Assembly (NCBI GenBank): GCA_009781575.1
Contig: WQXW01000051.1
Coordinates: 1 to 9,207 of the forward strand
DNA: 9,207 bases
Origin: Solirubrobacterales bacterium
GTDB taxonomy: Bacteria; Actinomycetota; Thermoleophilia; Solirubrobacterales; Solirubrobacteraceae
Direction: 5' to 3'
The first letter of the stretch is position 1; each line of letters opens with the position of its first letter. A program made the position numbers and the translations under genes. The notes under the pieces were generated by a model. It saw only the letters and a program-made list of their open reading frames with translations. It was not told where the DNA came from and searched no databases. Positions 1 through 9,207 of this stretch are shown here, piece after piece.

Positions 1-102
1 CGCCCCGGTCTCCCGCGCGCCCCGGTCTCCCGCGCGCCCCGGTCTCCCGCGCGCCCCGGTCTCCCGCGCGCCCCGGGCTTCCGCGCGCCCCGGGCTTCCG
101 CG
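1..102. repeat. 17-bp tandem repeat, six units, cut by window edge
   Basis: Six contiguous 17-bp units fill positions 1-102. Units 1-4 are CGCCCCGGTCTCCCGCG and units 5-6 are CGCCCCGGGCTTCCGCG, so the array consists of two homogeneous blocks. A 17-bp period does not keep a codon frame and no convincing protein spans it, so it is probably intergenic DNA upstream of dnaB. There are no spacers, so it is not a CRISPR array. The left end runs off the window, so the true copy number is unknown. Confidence 0.95.
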
Positions 103-174
103 CGCGACCGCGACGCGCCGTCCCCCCGCGCTGCGCCGCGCGCCCCGTGCCCGCCGGGCTGTCCGAGCGTTGGT

Positions 175-188
175 CGAACATGTGTTCG
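175..188. promoter_or_regulatory. Candidate LexA (SOS) box upstream of dnaB
   Basis: CGAACATGTGTTCG is an inverted repeat (6-bp arms, 2-bp centre) that matches the Gram-positive/actinobacterial LexA consensus CGAACRNRYGTTYG at every position, on both strands. It lies 76 bp before the dnaB start codon, a usual operator distance. No clear -35/-10 pair is visible around it, and the rest of 103-264 holds only GC-rich sequence with small palindromes. If functional, it would place dnaB and the overlapping loader gene under DNA-damage control. Binding itself is inferred. Confidence 0.65.
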
Positions 189-264
189 TGCGATCCGAAT
201 TCCTCCGTGCTAGCGGGGAGCCCCGCGGGGAGCGTGGGGGCGCCAATCTAGACTCGCGCAGGCG

Positions 265-4285
<4,021 letters not shown>

Positions 4286-4301
4286 GGTCTCCGGCGAGGC
4301 G

Positions 4302-4565
4302 ATGTCGCTCGTCCTCTACATCATCTTCCTGGGCTTCATCGGGCTGGTCGTCGGAGGGCTGGCGCGGCTGCTGCTCGTGGGGCGCGATCCCATCGGGTTC
4401 TGGGGCACGATGCTGCTGGGCCTGGCGGGCTCGTTCCTCGCGGGCCTCTTCTCGTGGTTCGTGTTGCACCGCCACGGCGGCGGCCTGATCCTGTCGGTGA
4501 TCTTCTCGATGCTGCTGTTGTGGCTCCGACGACGCTCGATCGCGCGCGGCGGCGGCCGGTTCTAG
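4302..4565 (+). CDS. GlsB/YeaQ/YmgE family small membrane protein
   Basis: An 87-residue protein with three predicted membrane helices: residues about 3-25 (LVLYIIFLGFIGLVVGGLARLL), 32-54 (the GFWGTMLLGLAGSFLAGLF region) and 61-74 (GLILSVIFSMLLLWL), ending in a basic tail RRRSIARGGGRF. The Gly-rich pattern with GxxGxxxGGLAR and DPIGFWGTMLLGLAGS is typical of the transglycosylase-associated (YeaQ/YmgE, GlsB) family, often linked to stress response but of unproven biochemistry. The ATG at 4302 lies 16 bp after purA, with GAGGCG just upstream as a modest ribosome-binding site. Probably read with purA. Confidence 0.9.
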   Translation: MSLVLYIIFLGFIGLVVGGLARLLLVGRDPIGFWGTMLLGLAGSFLAGLFSWFVLHRHGGGLILSVIFSMLLLWLRRRSIARGGGRF

Positions 4566-4588
4566 CCTCGCCGCGCGCGTGGCGCCCT

Positions 4589-4596
4589 AAGGAGGT
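4589..4596 (+). promoter_or_regulatory. Perfect Shine-Dalgarno AAGGAGGT without a well-spaced start
   Basis: AAGGAGGT is the strongest ribosome-binding site in the window. In the frame of the downstream protein the nearest start codon is GTG 4595, which overlaps it; the next are ATG 4620 (other frame) and GTG 4649 (52 bp on). It therefore marks translation of the 4595-5032 gene but does not settle the start. Confidence 0.6.
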
Positions 4597-5032
4597 GGGA
4601 TCGTCCGAGCCGTTCGTCGATGCCGCTCGTAAGGGTACGAGCGAATTCGTGGCGCTCGTCCCCGTCAAGGCGCGCCGGGTGCTGGTCATCACACCTATCC
4701 TGCACGAGTGCGACGGAGTTCTGGCGCTGCGTTTGCGCCGATTCGAGAAGCTCTCCTCCGACGCGGTTCGCCAGACGGTGCGTATGGGAGACGATCCGGC
4801 ATTGTTCCCGCTGCGCCCCGAGCGGTTCCCGGGCCTTGCCGCCGAGAATGCCGCGATCGTGACCTCACTGCTGCGTCTACCGGTTGACACGCTCGACCGC
4901 CGAGAATCGCTCGACGAGAGCGAACTGCGCACGCTCCACACGCGCGTGGCGCGCGCGCACGGGCTCAGGCTCGACACCCTGATTCTCGAACGCGCGCAGC
5001 AGCTCATCGCAGCGGCTCAACAGCGGCACTGA
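4595..5032 (+). CDS. Unrecognised small protein, faintly MazF/PemK-like
   Basis: I do not firmly recognise this gene. The frame ends at TGA 5030-5032, and the start is uncertain (GTG 4595, giving 145 residues, or GTG 4649, giving 127). The protein has a short hydrophobic strand after basic residues (KARRVLVITPI), a strand-like GVLALRLRRF, a segment AAIVTSLLRLPVDTLDRR, then LDESELRTLHTRVARAHGL. That order loosely recalls MazF/PemK toxins (RRPVLVIS, then SVVLxDQIRTLDR, then LSxEEL..VxxAL). This is low-confidence pattern recall, and no antitoxin gene is visible beside it. It is convergent with pyrD. Base composition looks somewhat less GC-rich than the flanking housekeeping genes, with a perfect small hairpin (4624-4643) before the second start. 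It could equally be a lineage-specific protein of another fold. Confidence 0.6.
   Translation: MGSSEPFVDAARKGTSEFVALVPVKARRVLVITPILHECDGVLALRLRRFEKLSSDAVRQTVRMGDDPALFPLRPERFPGLAAENAAIVTSLLRLPVDTLDRRESLDESELRTLHTRVARAHGLRLDTLILERAQQLIAAAQQRH
4624..4643 (+). other. 8-bp stem, 4-nt loop hairpin near the start of the small gene
   Basis: CGCTCGTA (4624-4631), loop AGGG, TACGAGCG (4636-4643) is a perfect stem 5 nt before the alternative GTG start at 4649. The loop carries the only AGGG near that start. If translation begins at GTG 4649, the hairpin would display or occlude the ribosome site; if it begins at 4595, the stem is coding (RKGTS region). Confidence 0.5.
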
Positions 5033-5037
5033 CTCCC

Positions 5038-5052
5038 CCGCGCCAGCCGCGG
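5038..5052. terminator. Weak hairpin between convergent genes
   Basis: CCGCG, five-base loop, CGCGG in the 37-bp gap between the small plus-strand gene and the end of pyrD. It has no T-tract. It may help termination from both sides, but a five-base GC stem is common by chance here. Confidence 0.2.
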
Positions 5053-5069
5053 CACGTGTGGCGGGCGCG

Positions 5070-6182
5070 TCAGGCTGGGGCGCCTCCAACGGGGCTCCCC
5101 GCGCCCACCAGCTCCTGGATCGACGACGCGCCGGCCTGGTGCACGCGGCGCGCCAGCGCGCGGTTCGCCCTGCTCGGCCACAGCGGTCCGCCGTAGACGA
5201 AACCTGTGTACGCCTGCACCAGCGAGGCGCCGGCGAGCACCCGCTCCCACACATCCTCGGCGCTCTGCACGCCGCCGACGGAGATCAGTGTCACCTCCTC
5301 GCCCGCACGCGCGCGCAGCCGTCGCAACACCTCGAGTGCGCGGGGCCCGAGCGGGGCGCCCGATACCCCTCCATCGCCGACCCCGGCGGGGATGGCGGAG
5401 GGGTCGCTCAGACCCGCGCGACTGGTCGTGGTGTTGACCGCCACGATCCCGTCGACCCCGGTGGACACGGCGAGATCGGCGATCGCATCGAGCTCCTCGT
5501 CGGAGAGGTCGGGGGCCACCTTGATCAGCAGGGGCGTGCGCGAGCCGGCGGCCCGCAGCTCACCGCGCGCGTCGGCGATGAGCGCCGCGAGCCGCTCCAC
5601 CGACTGCATCTGACGCAGGCCGGGAGTGTTGGGCGAGCTCACGTTGAGCACCACGTAGTCCGCGAGTGGTGCAAGCGCTTGGATAGAGGCTCGATAGTCG
5701 CGCCCCGCCTCATCGACCGGGACGGTCATGCCCTTTCCCACGTTCACACCCACGATCGGGGACGCGCCGCGGCGGCGCGCGAGTCGCTCGGCCACCGCGC
5801 GCGCGCCGTCGTTGGGAAACCCCCGCCGGTTCAGAATCGCGTGATCGCGCGCCAGCCGGAACACGCGCGGCCGGGGATTGCCGCGCTGGCGAGCCGCGGT
5901 CACCGTGCCCACCTCCACGAAGCCGAAGCCGAGATGTCCGGCGGCCTCAAACCATCTCGCGCTGCTGTCGGCGCCCGCCGCCAGCCCGAGTGGCGAGGGA
6001 AAGGTCATGCCGAGCGCCCGCACCTGCAGCGCCGGATCCCGCGGGACGAGCGCGCGATCGAGCAGCCGCGGGACGCCCGGCAGCGCGTTGGCGGCCCGCA
6101 GAGCGAGCACCGCGAGCGAGTGGGCCGCTTCGCCGTCGATGCGGGCGAGAACGAGCACGCTGAAGAAGAGCCTGTAGATCAC
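5070..6182 (-). CDS. pyrD: Dihydroorotate dehydrogenase, class 2 (quinone)
   Basis: Oxidises dihydroorotate to orotate with FMN and passes electrons to membrane quinone, the fourth step of UMP synthesis. From GTG 6182 it has 370 residues. The N-terminal helices (2-34) are the membrane-association region of class 2. Visible motifs are GFGFVEVGTVT (85-95), NRRGFPND (118-125), GVNVGK (145-150), NVSSPNTPGLR (180-190) with expected catalytic Ser183, LIKVAPDL, AVNTTTSR, GGVSGAPL and the FMN phosphate-binding SVGG...GASLVQAYTGF. The start is the only suitable codon before the N-terminal helix; its ribosome site is poor. Odd residues: the AAGxDK substrate Lys is Ser73 (AAGADSS), and NRMGFNN reads NRRGFPN. 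The gene is alone on this strand, divergent from the VOC gene and convergent with the small gene. Confidence 0.95.
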   Translation of the reverse strand: MIYRLFFSVLVLARIDGEAAHSLAVLALRAANALPGVPRLLDRALVPRDPALQVRALGMTFPSPLGLAAGADSSARWFEAAGHLGFGFVEVGTVTAARQRGNPRPRVFRLARDHAILNRRGFPNDGARAVAERLARRRGASPIVGVNVGKGMTVPVDEAGRDYRASIQALAPLADYVVLNVSSPNTPGLRQMQSVERLAALIADARGELRAAGSRTPLLIKVAPDLSDEELDAIADLAVSTGVDGIVAVNTTTSRAGLSDPSAIPAGVGDGGVSGAPLGPRALEVLRRLRARAGEEVTLISVGGVQSAEDVWERVLAGASLVQAYTGFVYGGPLWPSRANRALARRVHQAGASSIQELVGAGSPVGGAPA

Positions 6183-6298
6183 GGCGCGCGACAGCCTACG
6201 CCGCTCCGCTCCGGCAGGCACACACGATCTGGATCCAACTGGACCACCCTGCCGAGCTCGAGGAGCTGCTCTAGCATGGACCGCCCACCCGCGATCAC

Positions 6299-6305
6299 GA
6301 GGAGG
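6299..6305 (+). promoter_or_regulatory. Ribosome-binding site of the VOC gene
   Basis: GAGGAGG lies 6 bp before ATG 6312, the in-frame start. It decides that start over the out-of-frame ATG at 6307 and over the long open frame upstream. Confidence 0.85.
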
Positions 6306-6311
6306 CATGGC

Positions 6312-6707
6312 ATGGCCAGCACCACCCACCTGATCACCGGAGTCGATTTCGTCCCGCTGCCGACCCACGATGTGGAGCGGGCCGCGCGGTTCTACGGCGA
6401 GACGCTCGGGCTCCACCGCTCGGTGTACCGGCCCGAGCGCAACTTCGCCGAGTTCGAGACCGGCAACCTGACGCTCAGCATCATCGACGCGGAGAAGATG
6501 GGCTTGCAGCACAGCCCTCAGCGCACCGCGATCGCGCTGCATGTGGACGATGTCGAGTCCATACGCGGCGAGCTCGTGCAGCGCGGGGTGAAATTCAACG
6601 GCGACACGCTCGACACCGGCGTCTGCCACATGGCCTTCCTGGAGGATCCCGACGGCAACGCGCTGATGCTCCATCACCGCTACGCGCCGCGGGTCACAGA
6701 GAGCTGA
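6312..6707 (+). CDS. VOC/glyoxalase-fold protein
   Basis: A 131-residue single vicinal-oxygen-chelate unit with two beta-alpha-beta-beta-beta modules. Module one is VDFVPLPTHDVERAARFYGETLGL (11-34) to NLTLSIID; module two is TAIALHVDDVESIRGELVQRG to HMAFLEDPDGNALMLHHR. Members include glyoxalase I, extradiol dioxygenases and antibiotic-binding proteins; the substrate cannot be read from sequence. Of the four usual metal-ligand positions, only His77 and a candidate Glu47/49 remain: the first position is Phe13 and the last (in DPDGNALML) is Met119, so the usual metal site is doubtful. The start is fixed by the GAGGAGG site. It is divergent from pyrD across 129 bp, and its stop lies one base before the second copy of the dispersed element. 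Confidence 0.9.
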   Translation: MASTTHLITGVDFVPLPTHDVERAARFYGETLGLHRSVYRPERNFAEFETGNLTLSIIDAEKMGLQHSPQRTAIALHVDDVESIRGELVQRGVKFNGDTLDTGVCHMAFLEDPDGNALMLHHRYAPRVTES

Positions 6708-6708
6708 C

Positions 6709-6862
6709 CTGCGCCGGCGCGCGCTCTCGAAACACACCTGTCTGAGGCGCCGTTGGGGGATTCAAAAAGAGGATTCGTTCCGCGCGGAACCAATCCTCAA
6801 AACAAAATACGCAACGGCCGCTGCTCACGAGCGGCGCCGCCGCCGCTGGAGCGGGCGCCCGG
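6709..6862. repeat. Dispersed structured element, copy 2
   Basis: The second copy, in the same orientation as 2701-2853; the 95-bp core is at 6731-6825. It almost exactly fills the gap between the VOC stop (6707) and the stop of the convergent oxidoreductase (6881). The outer stem is one pair longer than in copy 1 (GCCGTTG 6749-6755 with CAACGGC 6812-6818), and the inner stem replaces a G-T juxtaposition with G-C at the position matching 2781. Confidence 0.9.
6764..6798 (-). terminator. Intrinsic terminator shape downstream of the FAD oxidoreductase
   Basis: Read on the minus strand, a 7-bp stem (GAGGATT/AATCCTC) with a further palindrome TTCCGCGCGGAA inside is followed directly by TTTTT (complement of 6764-6768). 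It sits about 80 bp past the stop of the minus-strand oxidoreductase, the right place and orientation for its terminator. It is part of element copy 2. Confidence 0.6.
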
Positions 6863-6880
6863 CCCTGGGACGAGCGTCGC

Positions 6881-8023
6881 CTAAGCCTGTATGCCAAACC
6901 AGCGCGCGCGGCGACTGGAGCCGAAGCGCTCCTTCTCGGCCCTCAGCGCGGGGGAGGGAGCGTGGAAGGTTCCGGTCCGCTCCGGACCCGAGAGGAAGTC
7001 GATGTCCACGCTGCCGATGCGGCCCTCGCCGAACTCTATGTAACAGGTGCCTCGCCCGAGGTGGCGTTCCGGCGGCTCGCCGCCACGCCCCTCGGCGATC
7101 AGGGTCTGCGCCACCACGCGCGCGGCGCCCTCCGCAAACACGCCCGCCTTCGGCACGCCGGCGGTCGCCACGTCGCCCACCGCGTACACGCCGGCGAATC
7201 GTGTCTGGAGCGTGGCCGAGTCGACCGGTATGTAACCGTTCTCGGTCATGCCACTCTCGATCACCACGTCGGGCGCGCGATGCTTGGGCACCCCCAGGAA
7301 GAGGTCAAATGGCACATCGCCGCCGTCGTCCAGCTTCACCACGTTGCGCCCCGGATCGAGCTCCAGGATGCGGCGACCCGCGATCAACGCGATATCGCGC
7401 TCCGCGAACGCCTCTTCGAGCGCCGCCGAGGTATCGGGAGACGGCGGCACCGGGCTGCCCAGCGGCAGCACGAATGAGATCTCACACCCATCTCGCACGC
7501 CGCGCGCGCGGAGCGCGTCGTGCAGCAGCAGCGCGCACTCGCTCGGCGCCGGCGGGCACTTGAACGGAGCGTCGCACACGCCGATCACCACCCGCCCTCC
7601 GGAGAAGGTCGGGATGATCGACGCCAACCGCTCGGCTCCCGCGAGCGAGTAGAACTCGTTCCCGCCCTCTTGGAGGCCCGGGGTGGCGTCCATGTCGTAG
7701 TCGGCGCCCAGCGCCACCACGAGCACGTCACACTCGTGGACGCCCGCGTCGGTGCTCACGCGCCGGGACTCCGGGTCGATCGCGGTGATCGTCTCCCTCA
7801 CCAAATGCACGCCCGGCTTGGCGATTTGGCGGTACGGCAAACGCACCGCGCGCGGGGTGGTGCGCCCGAACATCACGTCCAGCTTGGAGAACCCGAACAC
7901 GAACGCGTCGGCCTTGTCGATCAGGGTCACATCGAACGCCTCGCCGCCCGCTTCCGCCAGCGTCGTGCAGAGCTCCAATCCGCCGAATCCTGCGCCCAGC
8001 ACGACAACACGCCGGCTGCTCAT
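6881..8023 (-). CDS. FAD-dependent oxidoreductase, SQR/FCSD-like
   Basis: A 380-residue flavoprotein of the pyridine nucleotide-disulfide reductase superfamily. It has an N-terminal GAGFGGL (10-16) ADP-binding loop, Asp36 ending the second strand (TLIDKAD), VVALGADYD near 102-110, and YAVGDVA before the C-terminal FAD-contact region. FKCPPAPSE with Cys156 and TCYIEFG with Cys327 resemble the redox-disulfide positions of flavocytochrome c sulfide dehydrogenase (from memory Cys161 and Cys337) and sulfide:quinone oxidoreductase; Cys150 and Cys163 are extra. A role in sulfide or thiol oxidation with quinone is inferred; a type II NADH dehydrogenase-like role is the alternative. ATG 8023 is chosen because it sits directly before the GxGxxG strand and is preceded by GAGGAG (8028-8033). 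The open frame further upstream is not convincing. A dyad at 8104-8128 may be its operator. Confidence 0.9.
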   Translation of the reverse strand: MSSRRVVVLGAGFGGLELCTTLAEAGGEAFDVTLIDKADAFVFGFSKLDVMFGRTTPRAVRLPYRQIAKPGVHLVRETITAIDPESRRVSTDAGVHECDVLVVALGADYDMDATPGLQEGGNEFYSLAGAERLASIIPTFSGGRVVIGVCDAPFKCPPAPSECALLLHDALRARGVRDGCEISFVLPLGSPVPPSPDTSAALEEAFAERDIALIAGRRILELDPGRNVVKLDDGGDVPFDLFLGVPKHRAPDVVIESGMTENGYIPVDSATLQTRFAGVYAVGDVATAGVPKAGVFAEGAARVVAQTLIAEGRGGEPPERHLGRGTCYIEFGEGRIGSVDIDFLSGPERTGTFHAPSPALRAEKERFGSSRRARWFGIQA

Positions 8024-8103
8024 CGGTCTCCTCGAGGTCGAGCGGTGGGCGGCGGGCATCATCGCGCCCGGCGCCACTGTGACGCGCAACTCTATCGCGA
8101 GCC

Positions 8104-8128
8104 CACGATCCGATAGGGCGCGATCGTG
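8104..8128. promoter_or_regulatory. Operator-like dyad upstream of the FAD oxidoreductase
   Basis: CACGATC (8104-8110) and GATCGTG (8122-8128) are perfect inverted arms separated by 11 bp, with centres 18 bp apart. They lie 80 bp before the oxidoreductase start on the minus strand. The spacing would suit a dimeric repressor. No regulator gene adjoins it, and the assignment is inference. Confidence 0.35.
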
Positions 8129-8167
8129 CATTGCGCTGCGATTCGGGGCCGCCGCGCGGCGCCCGCT

Positions 8168-8200
8168 GCCGCGGCGCTCGCGCTGGCCGCGGCGCTCGCG
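8168..8200. repeat. 15-bp direct repeat, 18-bp spacing
   Basis: GCCGCGGCGCTCGCG occurs at 8168-8182 and again at 8186-8200. It is GC-rich and next to the strong hairpin; no function is apparent. Confidence 0.7.
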
Positions 8201-8211
8201 GCGGCGGCGGC

Positions 8212-8249
8212 GCCCGCACGGTCCCATCACGCCGTGGGACCGTGCGGGC
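8212..8249 (-). terminator. Perfect 15-bp hairpin after the secreted-protein gene
   Basis: Left arm GCCCGCACGGTCCCA (8212-8226), 8-nt loop, perfectly complementary right arm (8235-8249). It lies 62 bp past the stop of the minus-strand secreted protein, a good place for a terminator. There is no T-tract on either side, as with many high-GC actinobacterial terminators. Confidence 0.55.
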
Positions 8250-8311
8250 TGGCCGCGCTTGATTCTTGGCGGGGACTCGTCCGTGGGCGTGCCCCCGAGC
8301 TCGCCGCTCGC

Positions 8312-8884
8312 CTAGCGGGCGAGTTGACCGTTGTACCCGGCGAAGCAGTCGTGGGCGGGCGAGCCGTTGCCGGCCGGCCAGTTGACACCGTCGTTGTAGA
8401 AGATGTCCGCCTCTTCGCCGTTGGCGCCGATCTCAGTCGAGTCGCTGGCGCTGCCGACCTGTGCCAGTTCGCCCGAATGGAGCGGCTTTTCGGTGGTGCT
8501 GTCCTTGGCGTCGGAGTCTTCGTGGATCACTATCTTCGAGCCCGCCGCCATCGGCCCGTTGCCGTCGAGGTCCGCGGTGCGGCTGGACACCACGTCGAAC
8601 GACACCACGTTTTCGCCGCCTTCACTCTTGCAGGTGGCATAGAAGGTGAACTGGCCGGCTTTGCCGAGCAGCGCTTCCTGCCCTGCCGACAGGAACCGCT
8701 CGCCGTGCGAGGACGCGATCTGACTCGATCGCGCGAAGCTCCAGGGCGGCTCGCCTCCGAGGTGTCGGGCGTTGTTGGCCGTGGCCATGTAAGCCGCGGC
8801 GTAGCCCGTGCCGCCGAGCGCCACGAACAGAGCGCAGCCACTGACCGCGAGTGACGGTGCCGAATGTGGGATACGAATCTTCAT
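8312..8884 (-). CDS. Secreted protein of unknown function, Thermoleophilia-type signal
   Basis: A 190-residue protein with a short basic start (MKIR) and a hydrophobic segment at about 11-31 containing ALFVALGGTGYAA (18-30), which I recall as a common start of exported proteins in Thermoleophilia. Cleavage is probably near Ala29-Ala31. The next residues NNARHLGG also recur in that protein class. The mature part is rich in beta-type and acidic stretches, with Cys85 and Cys180 as a possible disulfide and a calcium-loop-like DLDGNG (105-110). No enzyme motif is seen. ATG 8884 is preceded by AGGAG (8894-8898) at 9 bp. It lies 113 bp downstream of the sigma-factor gene on the same strand, so it could be a target or co-transcribed, but no anti-sigma features are visible. 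Confidence 0.85.
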   Translation of the reverse strand: MKIRIPHSAPSLAVSGCALFVALGGTGYAAAYMATANNARHLGGEPPWSFARSSQIASSHGERFLSAGQEALLGKAGQFTFYATCKSEGGENVVSFDVVSSRTADLDGNGPMAAGSKIVIHEDSDAKDSTTEKPLHSGELAQVGSASDSTEIGANGEEADIFYNDGVNWPAGNGSPAHDCFAGYNGQLAR

Positions 8885-8943
8885 TTTGAGTTGCTCCTAT
8901 CTGGAATGAGTGGGTGGTGGAAGATGCCGCTGGGGGAGAGAGA

Positions 8944-8959
8944 CGCGGCGTGCGCCGCG
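8944..8959 (-). terminator. Weak hairpin after the sigma-factor gene
   Basis: CGCGGC, loop GTGC, GCCGCG, followed on the minus strand by TCTCTCTC. It lies 38 bp past the sigma-factor stop. A possible terminator or attenuator before the secreted-protein gene; the stem is only 6 bp. Confidence 0.3.
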
Positions 8960-8997
8960 CTTATTCCATCCACCTGAAATTCCTCGACGGCGGCCGG

Positions 8998-9207
8998 CTA
9001 GGAGTCGGCGAGCAGCTCGGAGGCGAGCTGGGTGCGGGCGCGATGCAGGCGGCTCATGATCGTGCCCTCCTTACACCCCAGCGCGCGCGCGGCCTCGCGG
9101 TAGGAGAGCCCCACGATGTCGACCGCCACGACCGCCTCGCGCAGGGGATCGGTGAGTCCGCCCAGCGCCTCGTACACCGCGCCGCCCTCGATCACGTGCG
9201 TGGCCAC
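8998..9207 (-). CDS. ECF-type RNA polymerase sigma factor, C-terminal part (truncated by window)
   Basis: Only the last 69 codons are in the window; the gene continues past 9207, so the GTG at the edge need not be its start. The visible part is sigma region 4: LGGLTDPLREAVVAVDIVGL followed by the helix-turn-helix SYREAARALGCKEGTIMSRL, then HRARTQLASELL. Region 4.2 binds the -35 promoter element, and the GTIMSRLHRAR ending is characteristic of ECF (group 4) sigma factors. The stop is TAG at 9000-8998. Region 2 and any anti-sigma gene lie outside the window, so the ECF subgroup cannot be named. Confidence 0.9.
   Translation of the reverse strand: MATHVIEGGAVYEALGGLTDPLREAVVAVDIVGLSYREAARALGCKEGTIMSRLHRARTQLASELLADS

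Larger units (their letters stand above)
8024..8311. other. Intergenic region between oxidoreductase and secreted-protein gene
   Basis: 288 bp holding, from left to right, the ribosome site of the oxidoreductase, a 7-bp dyad, a GC-rich pair of 15-bp direct repeats and a perfect 15-bp hairpin. A plus-strand frame here reads like a signal peptide (Ala/Leu-rich) but continues only as antisense of the secreted protein and is not believed. Confidence 0.7.

Noticed and set aside
4620..4862. Alternative 80-residue frame from ATG 4620
   Set aside because: Composition is Arg/Ser-rich shadow-like; the overlapping frame to 5032 reads as an ordered protein.
5058..6311. Long plus-strand open frame antisense to pyrD running into the VOC gene
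   Set aside because: High-GC shadow frame; the opposite strand encodes unmistakable PyrD, and the VOC start is fixed by GAGGAGG at 6299-6305.
6183..6737. N-terminal extension of PyrD antisense to the VOC gene
   Set aside because: No family similarity before the N-terminal helix at 6182, and it overlaps a real gene on the other strand.
8024..8230. Upstream extension of the FAD oxidoreductase to 8230
   Set aside because: The extension is Arg/Ala low complexity, and ATG 8023 has a good ribosome site just before the FAD-binding strand.
8126..8854. Plus-strand frame starting with an Ala/Leu-rich signal-like stretch
   Set aside because: The rest is antisense of the well-supported secreted protein; the signal look comes from GC-rich repeats and a hairpin.

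Overview
The window is a very GC-rich chromosomal segment of an actinobacterium-like organism. The best lineage clue is the secreted protein at 8312-8884 (minus), whose N-terminal segment ALFVALGGTGYAA is, from memory, a hallmark of many exported proteins of Thermoleophilia (Solirubrobacterales and relatives). The lineage call is inference; no marker RNA gene is present.

Left part (1-4565, plus strand): a 17-bp tandem repeat, then a near-perfect actinobacterial-type LexA (SOS) box, then dnaB (replicative helicase). dnaB overlaps a DnaC/DnaI-like AAA+ ATPase that is a plausible helicase loader with a four-cysteine N-terminal motif. That reading frame has no stop before purA (adenylosuccinate synthase), so loader, a 484-bp low-complexity/intergenic-looking stretch and PurA form one uninterrupted 884-codon frame. 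A small GlsB/YeaQ-type three-helix membrane protein follows purA.

Middle part (4566-6707): a small unrecognised protein with faint MazF/PemK-like features (plus), convergent with pyrD (minus, class 2 quinone-linked dihydroorotate dehydrogenase with unusual orotate-pocket residues). A VOC/glyoxalase-fold protein (plus) is divergent from pyrD. Purine (purA) and pyrimidine (pyrD) synthesis genes thus lie near each other but on opposite strands and not in one operon.

Right part (6708-9207, minus strand): an FAD-dependent oxidoreductase resembling sulfide:quinone oxidoreductase/flavocytochrome c sulfide dehydrogenase, a secreted protein of unknown role, and the C-terminal end of an ECF-type sigma factor cut by the window edge.

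The most unusual structure is a dispersed element of about 153 bp present twice in the same orientation exactly 4,009 bp apart (2701-2853 and 6709-6862). Its 95-bp core is 90/95 identical and folds into a nested hairpin. Two of its five core differences keep or extend base pairing. One copy lies in the stop-free stretch before purA; the other almost exactly fills the gap between two convergent genes, where it reads as an intrinsic terminator for the minus strand.
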